DNA of 10,000 bases from Rheinheimera sp. GTDB lineage: Bacteria; Pseudomonadota; Gammaproteobacteria; Enterobacterales; Alteromonadaceae. The notes under the pieces were generated by a model. It was not told the origin of the DNA. It made no database searches and saw only the letters and a program-made list of their open reading frames with translations. Positions 8,036 to 10,000 of the stretch are shown here, piece by piece (within the stretch, counting starts at the first letter, position 1; every line of letters begins with the position of its first letter). Location of the stretch: assembly GCF_020217005.1 (NCBI RefSeq), contig NZ_JAIWOI010000119.1, positions 1 through 10,000 on the forward strand, read 5' to 3'. The position numbers and the translations under genes are program-made.

Positions 8036-9067
8036 TTAATTACCAACCGAAGCGTTATTTTTTACATACCATGGCATAGCGACCGCTATCCCCTGCCCTA
8101 TAGTATGACTTGGTTCGTAGCCCAGCTCAGACCTGGCTTTACCTATGTCAGCCTGAGAATGTCTGACATCTCCGGCCCTGAAATCACGATATACAGGTTG
8201 TTTTGTGTAGTCGACACCCTCAGCCTTTAAGCTGGTTGCAATAGCATGGAACAATGTGTTTAAGCTTGTTCTGTCTCCCACTGCTACGTTATACACCTCA
8301 CTTTTTTCAGGGCTACTCAGTGCCGCCAGAATATTTGCCTGTACCGCATTGGCCACGAAACAAAAATCCCTGCTGGTTTCTCCATCGCCGTTAATGGCGA
8401 CATCTTCACCAGCAATCATTGCTGCAGTCCACTTAGGGATCACTGCAGCATAAGCACCATGTGGATCCTGACGTGGGCCAAAAACGTTAAAATAACGCAA
8501 CCCTACCGAATTGAAGCCATAGCAGCGTGAAAACACATCTGAATAGAGTTCATTGACATATTTAGTCACCGCATAAGGAGATAGCGGATTGCCTATATTC
8601 GCTTCCTGTTTAGGTAACGCGGGATGGTCACCATAAGTGGAACTGGATGCTGCATAAACAAAACGACTCACTTTATGTTCTTTGGCCGCAACCAACATAT
8701 TTAAAAAACCTGAAATGTTGGTTTCATTGGTTGCAATAGGATCATTAATAGAGCGTGGTACTGAGCCTAAAGCCGCCTGATGCAATACATAATCGACGCC
8801 CTCGCAGGCATTCAGGCAAGCTTGAGGATCTCGGATATCTGCTTCGATAAACCTGAATTGTTGCCATAACTCAGCACCAACAATCTGCTGAACCTGAGTC
8901 AGGTTATGCTGTTTTCCGGTAGAAAAATTGTCCAGTCCTACGACTTTTTGCCCAAGTTTTAGCAGCGTCTCTAACAAGTTAGAGCCAATAAAACCAGCAC
9001 ATCCGGTGATTAACCAGGTTTTTGGAGCACGGATCAATTGTTGTTTAGCGTGTTCAAAAGCAATCAT
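8036..9067 (-). CDS. tviC: UDP-N-acetylglucosamine C4-epimerase (TviC/WbpP type)
   Basis: Short-chain dehydrogenase/reductase family epimerase that interconverts UDP-GlcNAc and UDP-GalNAc, or the matching uronic acids. With the dehydrogenase at 2790-4067 it gives UDP-GalNAcA, as in Vi antigen and Pseudomonas aeruginosa O6 synthesis. The 343-residue product begins with an extension ahead of the NAD motif, typical of WbpP. It then shows TGCAGFIG (21-28), LDNFSTG (45-51), [14 protein letters not shown] (93-106), the catalytic serine region SSSTYGDHP (141-149), Tyr165 and Lys169 of [28 protein letters not shown] (191-211), and [14 protein letters not shown] (294-307). Residue 23 of the glycine motif is Cys, where Val or Gly is common. 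It starts 29 bases after wecB, with only a weak ribosome site. Its partner dehydrogenase is separated from it by the export and wzz genes. Confidence 0.93.
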   Translation of the reverse strand: MIAFEHAKQQLIRAPKTWLITGCAGFIGSNLLETLLKLGQKVVGLDNFSTGKQHNLTQVQQIVGAELWQQFRFIEADIRDPQACLNACEGVDYVLHQAALGSVPRSINDPIATNETNISGFLNMLVAAKEHKVSRFVYAASSSTYGDHPALPKQEANIGNPLSPYAVTKYVNELYSDVFSRCYGFNSVGLRYFNVFGPRQDPHGAYAAVIPKWTAAMIAGEDVAINGDGETSRDFCFVANAVQANILAALSSPEKSEVYNVAVGDRTSLNTLFHAIATSLKAEGVDYTKQPVYRDFRAGDVRHSQADIGKARSELGYEPSHTIGQGIAVAMPWYVKNNASVGN

Positions 9068-9096
9068 GTAATTTTCTTATTATCTGGTCTTTATAA

Positions 9097-10000
9097 TTAG
9101 TTCGTGATCAAAGTACGGATAGCGGCAATAATTCTGCCACAAGCCTTACCATCGCCATAAGGATTATGCGCAAAGCTCATCTGCTCATAATAAGCCTTGT
9201 CTGTCAGCAAGCGACTGACCTCTCTGACTATCACAGCAGCGTCAGTTCCGACCAGCTTGACCGTACCAGCAGCTACAGCCTCGGGACGCTCTGTGGTGTC
9301 CCTCATCACCAGCACAGGTTTACCTAAAGAAGGCGCCTCTTCCTGAATACCTCCAGAGTCTGTTAATACAAGGGTACTGCGGCTCATCAGATAGACAAAA
9401 GGCAGATAATCCTGAGGTTCAATCAGGTGCACATTGGAAGTATCACTTAATAAGCGAAACACAGGTTCCCGCACATTAGGATTTAAATGTACTGGGTAGA
9501 CCACATCTGTATCCGGAAATTGCTGAGCTATTTGTTTTAAAGCGGCACAAATTTGTTCAAAACCAGAACCAAAACTTTCTCTTCTGTGTCCAGTCACTAA
9601 CACCATACGCCGGCCATTTAAAGCATAAGGAAACTGCTGTTCAAATTTTGTTGTCAACTGCGCGTCTGCATCAATTTTTGCCACCACCTGATGCAGCGCG
9701 TCTATCACAGTGTTTCCTGTGACAATAATATTGGCAGGATCCGTATTTTCGTTCAGCAAGTTCTGCTTCGAAGTATCAGTTGGCGCAAAATGCAAACGGG
9801 TTAACGCACCTGTTAATTTGCGATTGGCCTCTTCCGGCCATGGACTATAAATATTGCCGGTACGAAGACCAGCTTCGACATGACCTACAGCTATCTTTTC
9901 ATAATAACAGGCTAAAGCGGCAGCAAAAGTTGTACTGGTATCGCCATGCACCAGCACTATATCCGGTTTAAAATCGCGCAATACAGCTTTAATGTTTAGA
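9097..10000 (-). CDS. wecB: UDP-N-acetylglucosamine 2-epimerase, non-hydrolysing (N-terminus beyond the right edge)
   Basis: Cytoplasmic enzyme that converts UDP-GlcNAc to UDP-ManNAc. The frame stays open through base 10000. The upstream codons read LNIKAV before the [14 protein letters not shown] segment, so the apparent TTG start at 9981 is internal and the gene continues outside. About 300 C-terminal residues are present and roughly 75 are missing, judged by E. coli WecB (376). Key residues fall at exactly the E. coli spacing: Asp of VHGDT (Asp95), Glu of HVEAGLR (Glu117), Glu of PEEANR (Glu131) and His of TGHRRES (His213). The C-terminal [10 protein letters not shown] and RDTTERPE motifs, which bind the UDP moiety, are also present. 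It precedes the C4-epimerase by 29 bases and probably shares its transcript. No ManNAc-specific dehydrogenase is in the window. Confidence 0.95.
   Translation of the reverse strand, partial: LNIKAVLRDFKPDIVLVHGDTSTTFAAALACYYEKIAVGHVEAGLRTGNIYSPWPEEANRKLTGALTRLHFAPTDTSKQNLLNENTDPANIIVTGNTVIDALHQVVAKIDADAQLTTKFEQQFPYALNGRRMVLVTGHRRESFGSGFEQICAALKQIAQQFPDTDVVYPVHLNPNVREPVFRLLSDTSNVHLIEPQDYLPFVYLMSRSTLVLTDSGGIQEEAPSLGKPVLVMRDTTERPEAVAAGTVKLVGTDAAVIVREVSRLLTDKAYYEQMSFAHNPYGDGKACGRIIAAIRTLITN

Noticed and set aside
1..10000. The whole window as an undescribed system, defence island or mobile cluster
   Set aside because: All nine genes fit known sugar-nucleotide synthesis, chain-length control and export families. 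No transposase, integrase, toxin, nuclease, CRISPR array, tRNA or rRNA was seen.

Overview
This window carries the envelope-polysaccharide (O-antigen or capsule) locus of a Gram-negative bacterium. Every supported gene lies on the minus strand, so transcription runs from the right edge to the left edge. The protein style, the long WbfF/OtnA-type outer-membrane export protein next to a Wzz protein, and an intergenic repeat with TATACCC ends suggest a marine or freshwater gammaproteobacterium of the Alteromonadales/Vibrionales sort (Rheinheimera-like would fit). The genus is inference only.

Layout in the direction of transcription: (1) 10000-9097, wecB-type UDP-GlcNAc 2-epimerase, cut by the right edge. 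(2) 9067-8036, a TviC/WbpP-type UDP-GlcNAc C4-epimerase. (3) A 189-base leader with two inverted repeats. (4) 7846-5075, a 923-residue multi-SLBB outer-membrane polysaccharide export protein starting at GTG. (5) 5017-4082, a Wzz chain-length regulator. (6) 4067-2790, a TviB/WbpO-type UDP-HexNAc 6-dehydrogenase. (7) A 232-base gap holding a 128-base imperfect palindromic repeat. (8) 2557 to the left edge, the dTDP-L-rhamnose genes in the order rfbB-rfbA-rfbC-rfbD. These are joined by three identical four-base ATGA stop/start overlaps, and rfbD is cut by the left edge.

Together the genes make sugar nucleotides and export machinery. The rfb set converts glucose-1-phosphate to dTDP-L-rhamnose. 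TviB and TviC homologues together convert UDP-GlcNAc to UDP-GalNAcA, with UDP-GalNAc or UDP-GlcNAcA as the intermediate. WecB makes UDP-ManNAc. Wzz sets chain length in the inner membrane, and the SLBB protein is predicted to form the periplasmic/outer-membrane export channel. No glycosyltransferase, flippase, polymerase or tyrosine kinase is visible, so these must lie outside the window. The functions are well-known ones. I see no evidence of an undescribed system, only some layout and intergenic features worth checking.
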